The position numbers were made by a program, and so were the translations under genes. Shown in pieces: positions 1-8,981 of a stretch of DNA of 39,402 bases. The notes beneath the pieces were generated by a model. That model was not told the origin of the DNA and did no database searches. It saw only the letters and a list, made by a program, of their open reading frames with translations. Numbering within the stretch: the first letter of the stretch is position 1; each line of letters opens with the position of its first letter. The stretch is from an uncultured Veillonella sp. GTDB lineage: Bacteria > Bacillota > Negativicutes > Veillonellales > Veillonellaceae. The stretch is from contig CAKPXN010000011.1 of the NCBI GenBank assembly GCA_934202095.1, positions 1-39,402 of the forward strand, written 5' to 3'.

Positions 1-1297
1 ATTGATCCAAGAAACGTTGTTTTTGGTCAATTGGGTCATTTAACTCGGAGAAGCCATTTGCCAATTCACGGCCATAGATGAACGCTTCAAAACGTTCTGT
101 AGCCAATGGGTTTTCACGGCTTGCTTTGGCAAGTGGAGAAATTTCTTTTGGATGACCATATACGATAGTTGGTTGAATCAAATTTTCTTCTACATAATCT
201 TCGAAGCAAGCATTCAAGATTTTACCAATACCATCATTATCTGTATATTCTACATTCAAACGATCTGCAATAGCACGCGCTTCTTCTACAGTAGTTACTG
301 CATCAAAGTCTTCGCCAGTGTATTTTTTTACACCTTCTGCCATTGTGATGCGGTTCCAAGGTGGAGTTAAATTGATTTCAGTACCTTGGTATGTAATTTC
401 TTGTGTACCTAGAACTTCTTGAGCACAATAGGATACAAGATTTTCTGTTAAACGAATTGCATCTTCTACATCACCATATGCTTGGTAGGATTCGATAGTT
501 GTGAATTCTGGATTATGGCGATTATCGATACCTTCATTACGGAAACAACGGTTCATTTCGAATACGCGTTCCATACCACCAACGATTAAGCGTTTTAAGT
601 ATAATTCAGGTGCAATACGCATATAGATATCAATATCAAGCGCATTGTGATGTGTAATGAATGGGCGAGCAGCAGCACCACCTGGAATTGGATGCATCAT
701 AGGTGTTTCCACTTCCATGAAGCCATCGTTCATCATGTATTCGCGAATCTTCGCAACGATTTTAGAACGTTTAATAAATGTATCGCGCACTTCTGGATTT
801 ACGATTAAATCTACATAACGTTGACGGTAGCGAAGTTCAGTATCCTTTAAGCCATGCCATTTTTCAGGTAACGGACGCAATGCTTTGGATAACAATGTCA
901 ATTTGTTGACTTTAATCGTAACTTCACCGCTGTGAGTTCTAAATACATGACCTTCAATACCAACAATATCGCCAATATCAAGCATTTTTACATATTTGTA
1001 ATTATCTTCGCCCAATACATCCTTACGGAAATATACTTGGATATCGCCAGTTAAATCGCGAATATTGGCAAATGCAGTTTTACCATGGGAACGCATCGTC
1101 ATTAAACGGCCTGCAATGACAGTAGGTTGGTCTTCGTAGTTCAAGAAGTCATTTTTAATATCTTTTGCATGATCTTTAACAACAAATCGTTGTCCGAATG
1201 GATAAATGCCATCAGCTTCATATTCAGCCAATTTGTCGCGGCGAATTTGCATTTGATCATTTAATTCTTCTTGTACATTTTTAATTTCTTCACTCAT
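1..1297 (-). CDS. lysS: Lysine--tRNA ligase, class II (3' end cut by window edge)
   Basis: Charges tRNA-Lys with lysine in the cytoplasm. About 432 codons are present, translated from the minus strand; the reading frame is open to base 1, so the C-terminal part including class II motif 3 lies outside the window. Visible landmarks are an N-terminal OB-fold region (roughly residues 55-150, with RSHGKTAFANIRD), class II motif 1 around FIKRSKIVAKIREYMM, and motif 2 with FEMNRCFRNEGIDNRHNPEF. The ATG at 1297-1295 follows an AGAGG about 7 bases upstream. It lies 26 bases downstream of greA in the same direction, so the two are probably cotranscribed. The dusB-lysS neighbourhood matches Bacillus subtilis. 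The identification is secure; only the end is unknown. Confidence 0.97.
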   Translation of the reverse strand, partial: MSEEIKNVQEELNDQMQIRRDKLAEYEADGIYPFGQRFVVKDHAKDIKNDFLNYEDQPTVIAGRLMTMRSHGKTAFANIRDLTGDIQVYFRKDVLGEDNYKYVKMLDIGDIVGIEGHVFRTHSGEVTIKVNKLTLLSKALRPLPEKWHGLKDTELRYRQRYVDLIVNPEVRDTFIKRSKIVAKIREYMMNDGFMEVETPMMHPIPGGAAARPFITHHNALDIDIYMRIAPELYLKRLIVGGMERVFEMNRCFRNEGIDNRHNPEFTTIESYQAYGDVEDAIRLTENLVSYCAQEVLGTQEITYQGTEINLTPPWNRITMAEGVKKYTGEDFDAVTTVEEARAIADRLNVEYTDNDGIGKILNACFEDYVEENLIQPTIVYGHPKEISPLAKASRENPLATERFEAFIYGRELANGFSELNDPIDQKQRFLDQ

Positions 1298-1323
1298 GTT
1301 ATCGCCTCTTTTTGAAATGAAAA

Positions 1324-1797
1324 TTATTGAATTGCTAACACTTTGAAAGTAACAGGACCATCAGGTGTGGATACCTCTACTTCATCGCCCTTACGTTTAC
1401 CTAAAATGGCTTTACCTACAGGTGATTCGTTGGAAATACGATTATTGAAAGGATCGGCTTCAGAAGAACCAACAATAACATATTCCAATTCATCATTGTA
1501 CATCGTATCTAATACAGTAACCTTGCTACCTACAGATACAACATCACCTTTTGTGGATTCATCAATAATTTTAGCTGTATTAATCTTATTTTCTAACTCA
1601 GAAATATAACCTTCGATGAAAGCTTGTTCATTTTTAGCATCATCATATTCAGAGTTTTCACTGATATCGCCATATTCAATAGCTGTTTTAATACGTTGTG
1701 ACACCTCAATACGGCGCACAGATTTATAATATGCTAATTCATCCTCAAGTTTTTTCAAACCTTCAGCTGTAAGTAATGTTTCTTTTACGTCTGCCAT
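1324..1797 (-). CDS. greA: Transcription elongation factor GreA
   Basis: Rescues backtracked RNA polymerase by stimulating its transcript-cleavage activity. The 157 residues match the family's usual length: an N-terminal coiled coil (about residues 8-75, containing the family's GDISENSEYDDAKNEQAF signature at the hairpin tip with its acidic residues) and a C-terminal FKBP-like globular domain ending in GDEVEVSTPDGPVTFKVL. The start ATG at 1797 has AGGAG five bases upstream. A consensus-like promoter lies at 1885-1913 and a terminator hairpin stands between that promoter and the gene, so expression may be attenuated. lysS follows 26 bases downstream. Confidence 0.97.
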   Translation of the reverse strand: MADVKETLLTAEGLKKLEDELAYYKSVRRIEVSQRIKTAIEYGDISENSEYDDAKNEQAFIEGYISELENKINTAKIIDESTKGDVVSVGSKVTVLDTMYNDELEYVIVGSSEADPFNNRISNESPVGKAILGKRKGDEVEVSTPDGPVTFKVLAIQ

Positions 1798-1830
1798 GGA
1801 TTCTCCTAATCTTTCTACATATAAATAATA

Positions 1831-1860
1831 GAAAAAGTGTCACTGTACGATGACACCTTA
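1831..1860 (-). terminator. Intrinsic terminator between greA promoter and greA (also ends dusB transcripts)
   Basis: On the minus strand AAGGTGTCA pairs with TGACACTTT (one G-T wobble) around the loop TCGTACAG, followed by a T tract. It can end transcripts from dusB, but it also lies about 20 bases downstream of the predicted greA start site, within the greA leader. The geometry is seen directly; the attenuator role is inference. Confidence 0.7.
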
Positions 1861-1884
1861 TCTTTCATCTTTAATTTTTAATCA

Positions 1885-1913
1885 ATTATACTAAGAACAC
1901 CTATATTTGTCAA
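1885..1913 (-). promoter_or_regulatory. Sigma70-type promoter for greA-lysS
   Basis: Read on minus, TTGACA (1913-1908), a 17-base spacer, then TATAAT (1890-1885): both boxes are perfect and the spacing is ideal. The -35 overlaps the dusB stop codon. The predicted start is near 1878, giving a leader of about 80 bases that contains the terminator hairpin at 1834-1859. Confidence 0.8.
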
Positions 1914-2902
1914 TGTGAGTCCCAGTTTTCCAAAACGTTTCTATACATTGAAAGCTCGTTTTTAAAACTTTCAACCGTGTGAATTGTATTTACACGATTG
2001 CGCCAATAGGCTGCTTCAGGCATTCCTTTCATATACCACCCCGCATGTGTTCGAATTTCTCTCACCCCTAAAGATTCCCCTTTATACTGACAGAGCAATT
2101 CAAAATGTTTAAGCAGCATATCTAATCGCTCTAAATAAGTAGGTTCTGGGATTAATTCACCTGTAGTTAGATAGTGATTGGTACGCTCAAAAATCCATGG
2201 GTTGCCTTGTGCACCACGGCCAATCATAACCGCATCACAACCGGTCTCTTGTATCATGTTAAGTGCATCCTCAGGAGACCACACATCACCATTACCTATA
2301 ACAGGAATGGATAAGGAATCCTTAACCGCCTTTATATAGGACCAATCGGCACGACCCATATACATTTGTTCCCGCGTTCTTCCGTGAACAGCAACTGCAG
2401 CCACACCTGTGCTTTCAATACGTTTAGCAAAATCAACCACATTGATATGCTCATCATCCCAGCCGATACGCATTTTAACCGTAACCGGCACATCGACAGC
2501 TTTCACGGCCTCCTCTGCTACGCGCGCCGCTAAATCTGGTGTTTTCATGAGCGCAGAGCCATCGCCACTAGATACAACCTTTTTAACGGGGCACCCCATG
2601 TTGATATCCACAATATCTGCACCGGCATCTGCTACTACCTTCGCGCCCAATGCGATTGCTTCTGGATCAGACCCAAAAATTTGCATCGATACAGGATGTT
2701 CCACCTTTTCCATACGTAATAACTCGTGAGTGCGCTCATTTTTATATTTTATGCCCATAGCGCTAACCATTTCAGTACAAACCATGGATGCACCGCGTTC
2801 TTTGGCTAACAGTCGATACGCTATATCACTAACCCCTGCCATGGGCGCTAAAATAGCCCTACCATGAATGGGTACATTACCAATAGCCCATATTTCTTTC
2901 AT
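1910..2902 (-). CDS. dusB: tRNA-dihydrouridine synthase (DusB type)
   Basis: FMN-dependent enzyme that reduces uridine to dihydrouridine in the D-loop of tRNAs. At 330 aa it has the usual family length. Visible are the N-terminal MAGVSDIAYRLL segment, the NMGCPVKKV motif holding the catalytic cysteine, KMRIGWDD, the AVHGRTREQMYMGRADW segment and the IGNGDVWSPEDA phosphate-binding segment of the TIM barrel. A C-terminal helical domain completes it. The ATG at 2902 has AGGTGA upstream. It lies downstream of a terminator that ends the birA-coaX unit, so it probably has its own promoter; a weak candidate is TTGGTT-N18-TATAAC within 2948-2993. The greA promoter overlaps its stop codon. The choice of DusB over other Dus classes rests on overall resemblance and the lysS context. 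Confidence 0.93.
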   Translation of the reverse strand: MKEIWAIGNVPIHGRAILAPMAGVSDIAYRLLAKERGASMVCTEMVSAMGIKYKNERTHELLRMEKVEHPVSMQIFGSDPEAIALGAKVVADAGADIVDINMGCPVKKVVSSGDGSALMKTPDLAARVAEEAVKAVDVPVTVKMRIGWDDEHINVVDFAKRIESTGVAAVAVHGRTREQMYMGRADWSYIKAVKDSLSIPVIGNGDVWSPEDALNMIQETGCDAVMIGRGAQGNPWIFERTNHYLTTGELIPEPTYLERLDMLLKHFELLCQYKGESLGVREIRTHAGWYMKGMPEAAYWRNRVNTIHTVESFKNELSMYRNVLENWDSH

Positions 2903-2914
2903 TGTATTTCACCT

Positions 2915-2947
2915 AATAAAACAGGTACAGCCTCAGCCGTACCTGTT
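2915..2947 (-). terminator. Intrinsic terminator of the birA-coaX operon
   Basis: On minus, AACAGGTAC and GTACCTGTT pair around a GC-containing loop (an inner GC/GC pair extends the stem) and are followed by a TTTTATT tract. It lies just downstream of coaX and immediately upstream of the dusB ribosome-binding site. Confidence 0.85.
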
Positions 2948-2993
2948 GTTATACATTCATACTATAATTACAACCAACTCTATTATAGTACCA

Positions 2994-3761
2994 TTATTTA
3001 TTTCGTTCGTAAATGAGGCGTAAACCTTCTAATGTAAGCATAGGTTCTACATGATCGATACAATCGGTAGCACTGCTGATGAGCTGTGCTAGACCACCTG
3101 TTGCCACAACGGTTACGTCCCCACCCATTTCCGCTTTCATACGTGCCACTAAGCCTTCCACTTGTCCTACATAGCCATAGAACATGCCGGATTGCATAGA
3201 GGATACGGTATTGCGATTGATAACCTGTCCCGGATCTTTCACCTCAATACGAGGCAATTTAGCAGCTCGTTGGAAGAGCGCTTCTGCAGAAATTGTTACA
3301 CCTGGCGTAATAACACCGCCAATATAATCACCATTTCCAAGCACCGCACAATAGGTTGTAGCCGTACCAAAGTCGATAATAATCAATGGGCCCTTATATA
3401 CAGCATTTGCCGCTACAGCATTGACGATGCGGTCAGCCCCTACTTCACGAGGATTATCATATTTAATGGCAATACCTGTTTTCGTACCCGGACCTACAAT
3501 GATAGGATTCACATTAAAGTAACGCAAGCATACACGTTCTAATGTAGGCATTAACGGTGGTACAACAGAAGAAATAATGATAGCCTTAATATCTTTCGCA
3601 TTGACCTTGCGATCATGAAAAAACAAGTTCATCATCAACATGCCATATTCGTCTGTGGTGCGCACACGATCTGTAGAAATTCTCCAATGCCCAACTAAAT
3701 TTTTACCATCGTAAACACCGAGAACAATATTCGTGTTTCCCACATCAATTACTAATAACAT
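2994..3761 (-). CDS. coaX: Type III pantothenate kinase
   Basis: Phosphorylates pantothenate in the first step of coenzyme A synthesis; type III enzymes belong to the ASKHA fold. At 255 aa it is typical. Seen in the sequence are the N-terminal phosphate loop [12 protein letters not shown] (residues 6-17), the [13 protein letters not shown] segment, and [13 protein letters not shown] with its catalytic and adenine-binding residues. The ATG at 3761 has GGAGG seven bases or so upstream, and that site overlaps the birA stop region (9-base gap), so the two are translationally close. CoaX next to ftsH, tilS and dusB is also the Bacillus arrangement. The function is confident. Confidence 0.96.
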   Translation of the reverse strand: MLLVIDVGNTNIVLGVYDGKNLVGHWRISTDRVRTTDEYGMLMMNLFFHDRKVNAKDIKAIIISSVVPPLMPTLERVCLRYFNVNPIIVGPGTKTGIAIKYDNPREVGADRIVNAVAANAVYKGPLIIIDFGTATTYCAVLGNGDYIGGVITPGVTISAEALFQRAAKLPRIEVKDPGQVINRNTVSSMQSGMFYGYVGQVEGLVARMKAEMGGDVTVVATGGLAQLISSATDCIDHVEPMLTLEGLRLIYERNK

Positions 3762-3770
3762 GCATTCCTC

Positions 3771-4745
3771 CTATTTTCGTGGACGTATAGAAACATCGCC
3801 AGCCACAATTCGTTTAATTTCTCCATTAGTCGTTTTTACCAATAAATTTCCGTCGTCATCAATATCAGTTGCCACACCTTCATAGGTATTCCCTGGTGCT
3901 CTAACCTCAATTTCTTGATTTAAGGTAACGCTTAATTTGCGCCATTCGTTTAAGGTATCCTCAAACCCACTATCTAGTACATCATAATATTGATGCTCTA
4001 ATTCTTCTAAGATAATTTTGAAAGCTTCTGTCCGTTCAATATCAACGCCTTCCATCAATAGAGATGTAGCGATTTGTTTAATTTCTTCCGGTAATTCTTC
4101 TTGTTTCGTCTTAACATTAACGCCTATGCCCATAACGATATAGGAAATCTCCTCCATCGAACCAGACATCTCCGTCAATATACCGACAAGCTTACGACCA
4201 TTCACCAAAATATCATTTGGCCATTTAATCCCTGCATCAGTAAGTCCCATTTTATGAAATGCCTTCGTGAGCGCCACGGCAGCCATCAATGTACATTTTG
4301 GGGCCTCTGCAGGAGGAAAATCAGGTCTAAGAATAAGGCTAAACCACAAACCTTTCCCGAATGGAGAATACCATCCACGAGACAAACGACCACGACCAGC
4401 CGCTTGTTCCTCTGTAACGACAACAGTACCTTCCTCAGCGCCTTGTTGTGCCAATCTACGCGCTTCTAGATTCGTTGATTCAGTCGTATCCATATATACA
4501 TACCGTTTGCCAAATACATCGGTATTCAATATCTGTTTCATTGCTAATGGGCTTAACAAATCTGGTTCCTCCAATAAACGATAGCCACGCTTTGTATAAG
4601 ACTCAATTTTATATCCTTTTTGTCTTAGTGCTTTTATATGCTTCCAAATGGCAGTCCGTGATACATGACAAGCGTCTGACATATCTTGACCGGACACAAA
4701 GCCACCTTGATTCTGTCTTAAGAACTCTAGTACTTCATCTCGCAT
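3771..4745 (-). CDS. birA: Bifunctional biotin ligase / biotin operon repressor BirA
   Basis: Makes biotinyl-AMP and attaches biotin to acceptor carboxylase or decarboxylase subunits. The N-terminal winged helix (residues about 1-65, with DMSDACHVSRTAIWKHIKAL) marks it as the DNA-binding bifunctional form. The catalytic domain shows the GRGRLSRGW biotinyl-AMP loop, KWPNDILVNGRKLVGIL and a C-terminal SH3-like domain (NTYEGVATDIDDDGNLLVK). At 324 aa it has the size of the regulatory form. It is the first gene of a birA-coaX unit, transcribed away from thrE. A promoter at 4780-4808 has an inverted repeat over its -10 box, so autoregulation is possible. Such proteins typically sense biotin through biotinyl-AMP; no biotin synthesis genes are in the window. 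Confidence 0.95.
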   Translation of the reverse strand: MRDEVLEFLRQNQGGFVSGQDMSDACHVSRTAIWKHIKALRQKGYKIESYTKRGYRLLEEPDLLSPLAMKQILNTDVFGKRYVYMDTTESTNLEARRLAQQGAEEGTVVVTEEQAAGRGRLSRGWYSPFGKGLWFSLILRPDFPPAEAPKCTLMAAVALTKAFHKMGLTDAGIKWPNDILVNGRKLVGILTEMSGSMEEISYIVMGIGVNVKTKQEELPEEIKQIATSLLMEGVDIERTEAFKIILEELEHQYYDVLDSGFEDTLNEWRKLSVTLNQEIEVRAPGNTYEGVATDIDDDGNLLVKTTNGEIKRIVAGDVSIRPRK

Positions 4746-4770
4746 AATAAGGCCCCTTTCTCTGTCGGTT

Positions 4771-4785
4771 TACAATTCGATTGTA
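4771..4785. promoter_or_regulatory. Inverted repeat over the birA promoter -10
   Basis: TACAAT-TCG-ATTGTA is a perfect 6-bp-arm palindrome that coincides with the -10 box of the birA promoter. Adjacent sequence contains GGTTTACAA, which resembles one half of the classical BirA operator, but the partner half is not in the standard orientation or spacing. It could be an autoregulatory operator; unproven. Confidence 0.4.
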
Positions 4786-4808
4786 CAAGTGGGCCATTGA
4801 AAAAGCAA
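4780..4808 (-). promoter_or_regulatory. Promoter for birA-coaX
   Basis: On minus, TTGCTT (4808-4803), a 17-base spacer, TACAAT (4785-4780). The leader is short, about 30 bases to the birA ATG. Confidence 0.6.
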
Positions 4809-4923
4809 GTGTTATTTATCAATTTAATAAATAATCATTCAATAAAATGCAAGGAATCAAGATTTTTATACCCCCTGAGGTAGACAAATAGATTAATGAA
4901 TGATATTACAAACCATTACATAG

Positions 4924-4929
4924 TATAAT
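4924..4929 (+). promoter_or_regulatory. Probable -10 box for thrE
   Basis: TATAAT lies about 31 bases upstream of the thrE ATG; no good -35 hexamer is seen at 16-18 bases. The remaining intergenic sequence 4809-4920 is AT-rich and holds nothing else recognised. Confidence 0.4.
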
Positions 4930-4960
4930 AAATAATAGATGATGAAATAAAGGAGTATTA

Positions 4961-6304
4961 ATGAAACAGTTTACATTAGAAGAAAAAAATGAGGTCTTAG
5001 AGACCCCTTTCATCCATATTCATCGAAAATTGGATGTACTATTAAATATCGGCAAACTCCTTATGGAGTGTGGCGCAGACACAGTGCGAATGGTGTCTGA
5101 GATTCAACAAGCAGCCACATTTATGGGAATCCCACACAACTATTTAAATATCCACATTAGTTATACGACAATCATGATTAATGTATTTCACGAAGAGCGT
5201 TCCATAACTGTTTTTAGAAAGACACCTGTGCACATACCAAATATGGCCATGATCAATGCAGTGTCTAAATTAACTTGGCGTGCCTTTGAACGCCATTATT
5301 CGCTCACTACATACGAACGTTTAGTTAGCAAATTGCACCACACGATCCCCGTATACCCAGTTTGGTTAAAAGGTATCGCCTGTGCACTTGGTTCCGCTGG
5401 TTTAGCCTATCTATATAGCGCCGATATAATCGCATTAGTAGTAACCTTTATATGTTCTCTATGTGGGTACTTTATGAGAGTTTTATCTCAACGGCTAGGG
5501 TTTAATGAATATTTAGGCAACGCTATCTGCGCCTTCACGGCCATGTTTATTGCCTATGGTTTCTATACCTTCATCGAGTTAGGATCACTGGTATATGTAC
5601 TCGTCTGTTGTACACTCTTCATGATTCCAGGTGTTCCACTTATCAACTCGGTTATCGATACTATAAACAACCACATTTTATCCGGTATAACACGAGCTAT
5701 CAGAACCTTACTTATCGTAGGCAGCATGACACTCGGCATGGCGATGGCTCTTTACTTCAGTCCATTGCCGGCATTTAACTTTGTGGATATTAAGCCTCAT
5801 ATTTTTTCTATAGCGCAGATTATTGGTTCCTTTGTTTCCGCCGCCTCATTCGCTGTACTATTTAATTCACCAGCTCGTCTATTACCCTATATTGGGCTAG
5901 GCGGTGTCGTTTGCGTAGCAATTCGTAACTTAATGCTTTTAGAATATGGATTTGCTTTACCCGGTGCTACATTCATTGGTGCAGCCGTAATGAGCGTCAT
6001 CTTTGTCAAACTTTCCTCATGGCTACGAACATCTGGTCCCGTACTAGTCGTACCATCAGCTATCGCACTGATGCCTGGCATTTTACTCTATCGATTTCTA
6101 TTTGATATATTGCACATAAACTCACTAAACGAATCAGGTCTATTGTATATGGCACAAAACGGTACTACTGGCATTCTATCTATTGTGGGCATCGCAGTCG
6201 GCGTGGCCGTGCCAAATGTGCTAGCCCAACGATACCTTCAAAAACGTAAGAATCAACGCACTCAAGAATTAATGGCCACAAGACATGCCAGTGATGGACA
6301 ATAA
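4961..6304 (+). CDS. Threonine/serine exporter family membrane protein (ThrE domains fused)
   Basis: Predicted inner-membrane exporter of threonine and serine, by analogy with Corynebacterium ThrE. At 447 aa it combines both ThrE halves, which are separate small proteins in many Firmicutes. The N-terminal soluble part carries the family motif GADTVRMVSEIQQAATFMG and a FHEERSITVFRKTPVH segment; it is followed by about ten hydrophobic segments (from about residue 130 to 425), including the CTLFMIPGVPLINSVIDTINN loop in the first half and LVVPSAIALMPGILLYRF in the second. The ATG at 4961 has AGGAG upstream. It is the only plus-strand gene within the ftsH-lysS neighbourhood, divergent from birA and convergent with ftsH. 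The transported substrate is inferred from family only. Confidence 0.88.
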   Translation: MKQFTLEEKNEVLETPFIHIHRKLDVLLNIGKLLMECGADTVRMVSEIQQAATFMGIPHNYLNIHISYTTIMINVFHEERSITVFRKTPVHIPNMAMINAVSKLTWRAFERHYSLTTYERLVSKLHHTIPVYPVWLKGIACALGSAGLAYLYSADIIALVVTFICSLCGYFMRVLSQRLGFNEYLGNAICAFTAMFIAYGFYTFIELGSLVYVLVCCTLFMIPGVPLINSVIDTINNHILSGITRAIRTLLIVGSMTLGMAMALYFSPLPAFNFVDIKPHIFSIAQIIGSFVSAASFAVLFNSPARLLPYIGLGGVVCVAIRNLMLLEYGFALPGATFIGAAVMSVIFVKLSSWLRTSGPVLVVPSAIALMPGILLYRFLFDILHINSLNESGLLYMAQNGTTGILSIVGIAVGVAVPNVLAQRYLQKRKNQRTQELMATRHASDGQ

Positions 6305-6340
6305 AAAAATTTATCGTAACAGAAACATTTCACATACAGC

Positions 6341-6370
6341 AAAAGAGGCTACCTCAAGGTAGCCTCTTTT
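6341..6370. terminator. Bidirectional terminator between thrE and ftsH
   Basis: AAAAGAGGCTACC and GGTAGCCTCTTTT form a perfect 13-bp stem around TCAA. A/T runs on both sides let it serve the convergent thrE (+) and ftsH (-). Confidence 0.93.
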
Positions 6371-6379
6371 AGTTATGTA

Positions 6380-8293
6380 TTAAGATTGTACATCGGATTC
6401 TGTAGAGCTTATCTTAGATTCTTCAGTAGCATTAGGCGGCATGGAAATTACTGCATCCATATGACTTACTGTAGGCTCATCTATTTCATTAGGAGCCTTA
6501 GTAGTTCCATATTTATGAAGGTTTTCAACTGCCTTAGCATCAATGGTTTCTTCTTCTAATAAAGCCTTCGCCATATTATGCAAGAAATCCATATTGTCAG
6601 TTAAGAGTTGTTCTACATCACGATATGCTTCATCTACAATATGATGAATTTCAACATCGATTTTACTTGCCACTTCTTCACTATAATTGCGTTCATGGCC
6701 AATATTTTTACCGAGGAATACTTGCTCTTGTTGTTCACCAAATACAATTGGTCCCAACGTATCACTCATACCCCAACGTGTAACCATAGAACGTGCCGTA
6801 TTCGTTACACTTTGTAAATCGCCAGATGCACCCGTACTAATATCGCCAAGTACAAGGGCTTCAGCAATACGACCACCCAATGCAACGCGTATATCAGCTA
6901 ATAGCTGTGCTTTAGTCTTATAATCATGTTCCTCTTTAGGTAACATCATTGTATATCCACCAGCATAACCACGTGGGATAATTGTTACCTTATGAACAGG
7001 GTTTGCATGTGGCAATAAATGCGCCACAATAGCATGACCAGATTCATGATAAGCCGTCAATTTGCGATCTTTTTCGCTCACAATGTGACTGCGGCGTTCA
7101 GGGCCCATGCTAACCTTTTCACTGGCTTCTTCCAATTCAGCCATGGTAATGACCTTTTTATTTAAGCGAGCTGCTAACAATGCAGCTTCGTTTAATAAAT
7201 TGCTTAAATCAGCACCTGTAAAGCCAGGTGTCTTTTTCGCAATAGTTTTTAAATCCACGTCATCAGCCAACGGTTTATTGCGTGCATGAACCTTAAGTAT
7301 TGCTTCACGGCCGTGAAGATCTGGGCGACCTACAACTACTTGTCTATCAAAACGACCAGGGCGCAATAATGCAGGGTCCAAAATATCTGGACGGTTAGTC
7401 GCTGCAAGGGTAATGATACCTTCATTAGCACCAAAACCATCCATTTCAACAAGTAATTGATTTAACGTTTGTTCACGTTCATCATGACCGCCACCAAGAC
7501 CAGCACCACGTTGGCGACCTACTGCATCAATTTCATCGATGAAAATGATACAAGGCGCATTTTTCTTCGCTTGACCAAACAAATCACGTACACGTGATGC
7601 ACCGACACCGACAAACATTTCTACGAAGTCGGAACCGGAAATGGTAAAGAATGGAACCCCTGCTTCACCAGCTACAGCTTTTGCTAATAAGGTTTTACCT
7701 GTACCTGGAGGTCCTGCTAACAAAACGCCTTTTGGAATAGTTGCACCAATACTTGTAAATTTACCTGGATCCTTCAAGAATTCTACAACCTCTGTCAATT
7801 CTTGTTTCGCCTCTTCGGCACCAGCTACATCGCTAAATTTAACCTTTACATTACCATCGCCCATCATCTTAGCACGGCTTTTGCCAAAGTTCATTACGCG
7901 ACCGCCACCACCTTGAGTTTGTTGCATAATAAAAAAGAATACAACTACAAGGATAATGATAGGAATTGCAGAACCTAATAAGCTAACCCACCAAGAAGGT
8001 TGTTCAGGCGGTGCAGCTGTAATTTCTACGCCATTATCAGTCAACGTTTTAATCAACGTATCATCAGAAGGTGCATAGGATACAAAATCTGTACCATTTT
8101 TTAGCTTTCCTTTGATTCCATGGTCATTTGTAATCGTTACAGATTCAACATTCTTTTGTTGTACTTGTTGTACAAAACCGGTATAGCTCATTTCGGCTTT
8201 ATTCGTATTTTGCCCTGCAAGAGAATCTATAGCGAAAACGGCAATTGCAATGATAAGTAAGTAAAGGACGAGTTTTTTACTAAATTGACTCAA
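6380..8293 (-). CDS. ftsH: ATP-dependent zinc metalloprotease FtsH
   Basis: Membrane-anchored AAA+ protease that degrades misfolded membrane proteins and short-lived regulators. At 637 aa it is typical. Two membrane segments (about 8-25 and 107-124) flank an extracytoplasmic domain; then come the AAA domain with Walker A GPPGTGKT (194-201), Walker B IIFIDEID (249-256) and the second region of homology [18 protein letters not shown], and the zinc protease motif HESGH (416-420). The start is a TTG at 8293: it is preceded at 7 bases by GGAG (in AAAGGAG) and gives MSQFSKK. The hpt terminator lies upstream, so a separate promoter is likely; TATAAT repeats at about 8348-8361 are candidates, with TTGTTC sixteen bases upstream of one of them. 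The C-terminal tail (residues about 600-637) is low-similarity and acidic. Confidence 0.97.
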   Translation of the reverse strand: MSQFSKKLVLYLLIIAIAVFAIDSLAGQNTNKAEMSYTGFVQQVQQKNVESVTITNDHGIKGKLKNGTDFVSYAPSDDTLIKTLTDNGVEITAAPPEQPSWWVSLLGSAIPIIILVVVFFFIMQQTQGGGGRVMNFGKSRAKMMGDGNVKVKFSDVAGAEEAKQELTEVVEFLKDPGKFTSIGATIPKGVLLAGPPGTGKTLLAKAVAGEAGVPFFTISGSDFVEMFVGVGASRVRDLFGQAKKNAPCIIFIDEIDAVGRQRGAGLGGGHDEREQTLNQLLVEMDGFGANEGIITLAATNRPDILDPALLRPGRFDRQVVVGRPDLHGREAILKVHARNKPLADDVDLKTIAKKTPGFTGADLSNLLNEAALLAARLNKKVITMAELEEASEKVSMGPERRSHIVSEKDRKLTAYHESGHAIVAHLLPHANPVHKVTIIPRGYAGGYTMMLPKEEHDYKTKAQLLADIRVALGGRIAEALVLGDISTGASGDLQSVTNTARSMVTRWGMSDTLGPIVFGEQQEQVFLGKNIGHERNYSEEVASKIDVEIHHIVDEAYRDVEQLLTDNMDFLHNMAKALLEEETIDAKAVENLHKYGTTKAPNEIDEPTVSHMDAVISMPPNATEESKISSTESDVQS

Positions 8294-8363
8294 AAAATTA
8301 CTCCTTTCACATGTAATGTATAATCCAATAGTGCATAATGATATGCATTATTATATTATACCA

Positions 8364-8386
8364 TAAAAGGCGAACAAATACTCGCC
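8364..8386 (-). terminator. Terminator downstream of hpt
   Basis: On minus, GGCGA and TCGCC pair around an 8-base loop and are followed by TTTTA. The stem is only 5 bp, so strength may be modest. The likely ftsH promoter overlaps or follows it. Confidence 0.6.
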
Positions 8387-8414
8387 ATTATTTAGTTATA
8401 AAAATATTACACCA

Positions 8415-8957
8415 TTATTGGTAAACAGATTCTTTCAAAATACCAATATACGGTAATTGACGATATCGTTCAGCATAATCTAAGCCGTATCCAACAACAA
8501 AGTAATCTGGAACAGTAAAGCCTACATAATCGACATCTACGTCCATTTTACGGCGTTCTGGTTTATTGAGAAGGGCAACAAGTCGCACGCTCTTAGCGCC
8601 GCGAGCTTTTAAATTGTCTAGTAAATAATGAAGAGTTGTGCCCGTATCCACAATATCCTCTACAACAAGCACATGTTTACCTTCTACGGAGCGATCCAAA
8701 TCTTTTAAAATACGGACCACACCGGTACTAGTTGTACCGTCTCCATAGCTAGAACAAGAAATAAAATCGAACGATACATCTACAGAATCATCGATGGTAC
8801 GAACCAAATCGGTATAAAAAACAATAGCCCCCTTCAACACGCCTACTAATACAACAGAATCATTAGCATAATCTTTGCTGATTGCTGCGCCTAATTCGCG
8901 AACACGAGTTGCCAGTTGTTCTTGCGTATATAAAATTTCTTTTACATCTTGATGCAT
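8415..8957 (-). CDS. hpt: Hypoxanthine phosphoribosyltransferase
   Basis: Salvages hypoxanthine (and usually guanine) to the nucleotide using PRPP, in the cytoplasm. At 180 aa it has family length. The PRPP-binding loop VLVVEDIVDTGTTLHYLL is intact, as are the SFDFISCSSYGDGTTSTG flexible loop and the C-terminal DYFVVGYGLDYAERYRQLPYIG segment characteristic of bacterial HPRTs. The ATG at 8957 follows a GGGAGG-like site. It sits 24 bases downstream of tilS; in Bacillus the tilS-hprT pair is also adjacent to ftsH, and TilS and HprT are reported there to act together on ftsH. That regulatory role is not visible here. Confidence 0.96.
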   Translation of the reverse strand: MHQDVKEILYTQEQLATRVRELGAAISKDYANDSVVLVGVLKGAIVFYTDLVRTIDDSVDVSFDFISCSSYGDGTTSTGVVRILKDLDRSVEGKHVLVVEDIVDTGTTLHYLLDNLKARGAKSVRLVALLNKPERRKMDVDVDYVGFTVPDYFVVGYGLDYAERYRQLPYIGILKESVYQ

Positions 8958-8981
8958 ATATAAGACCTCCCGGATCTATAT

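Noticed and set aside
152..370. Plus-strand open frame opposite lysS
   Set aside because: It lies wholly within the coding strand of a clear lysS on minus, has no ribosome-binding site, and its translation is low complexity.
4761..4790. Classical BirA operator (two halves about 14-16 bases apart)
   Set aside because: Only one half site fits; the second half has the wrong orientation and spacing, so only a candidate palindrome is reported.
8330..8362. Overlapping short palindromes (TGCATA/TATGCA and ATAATG/CATTAT) upstream of ftsH
   Set aside because: Short, AT-rich and overlapping; likely chance, and not matched to a known heat-shock operator.
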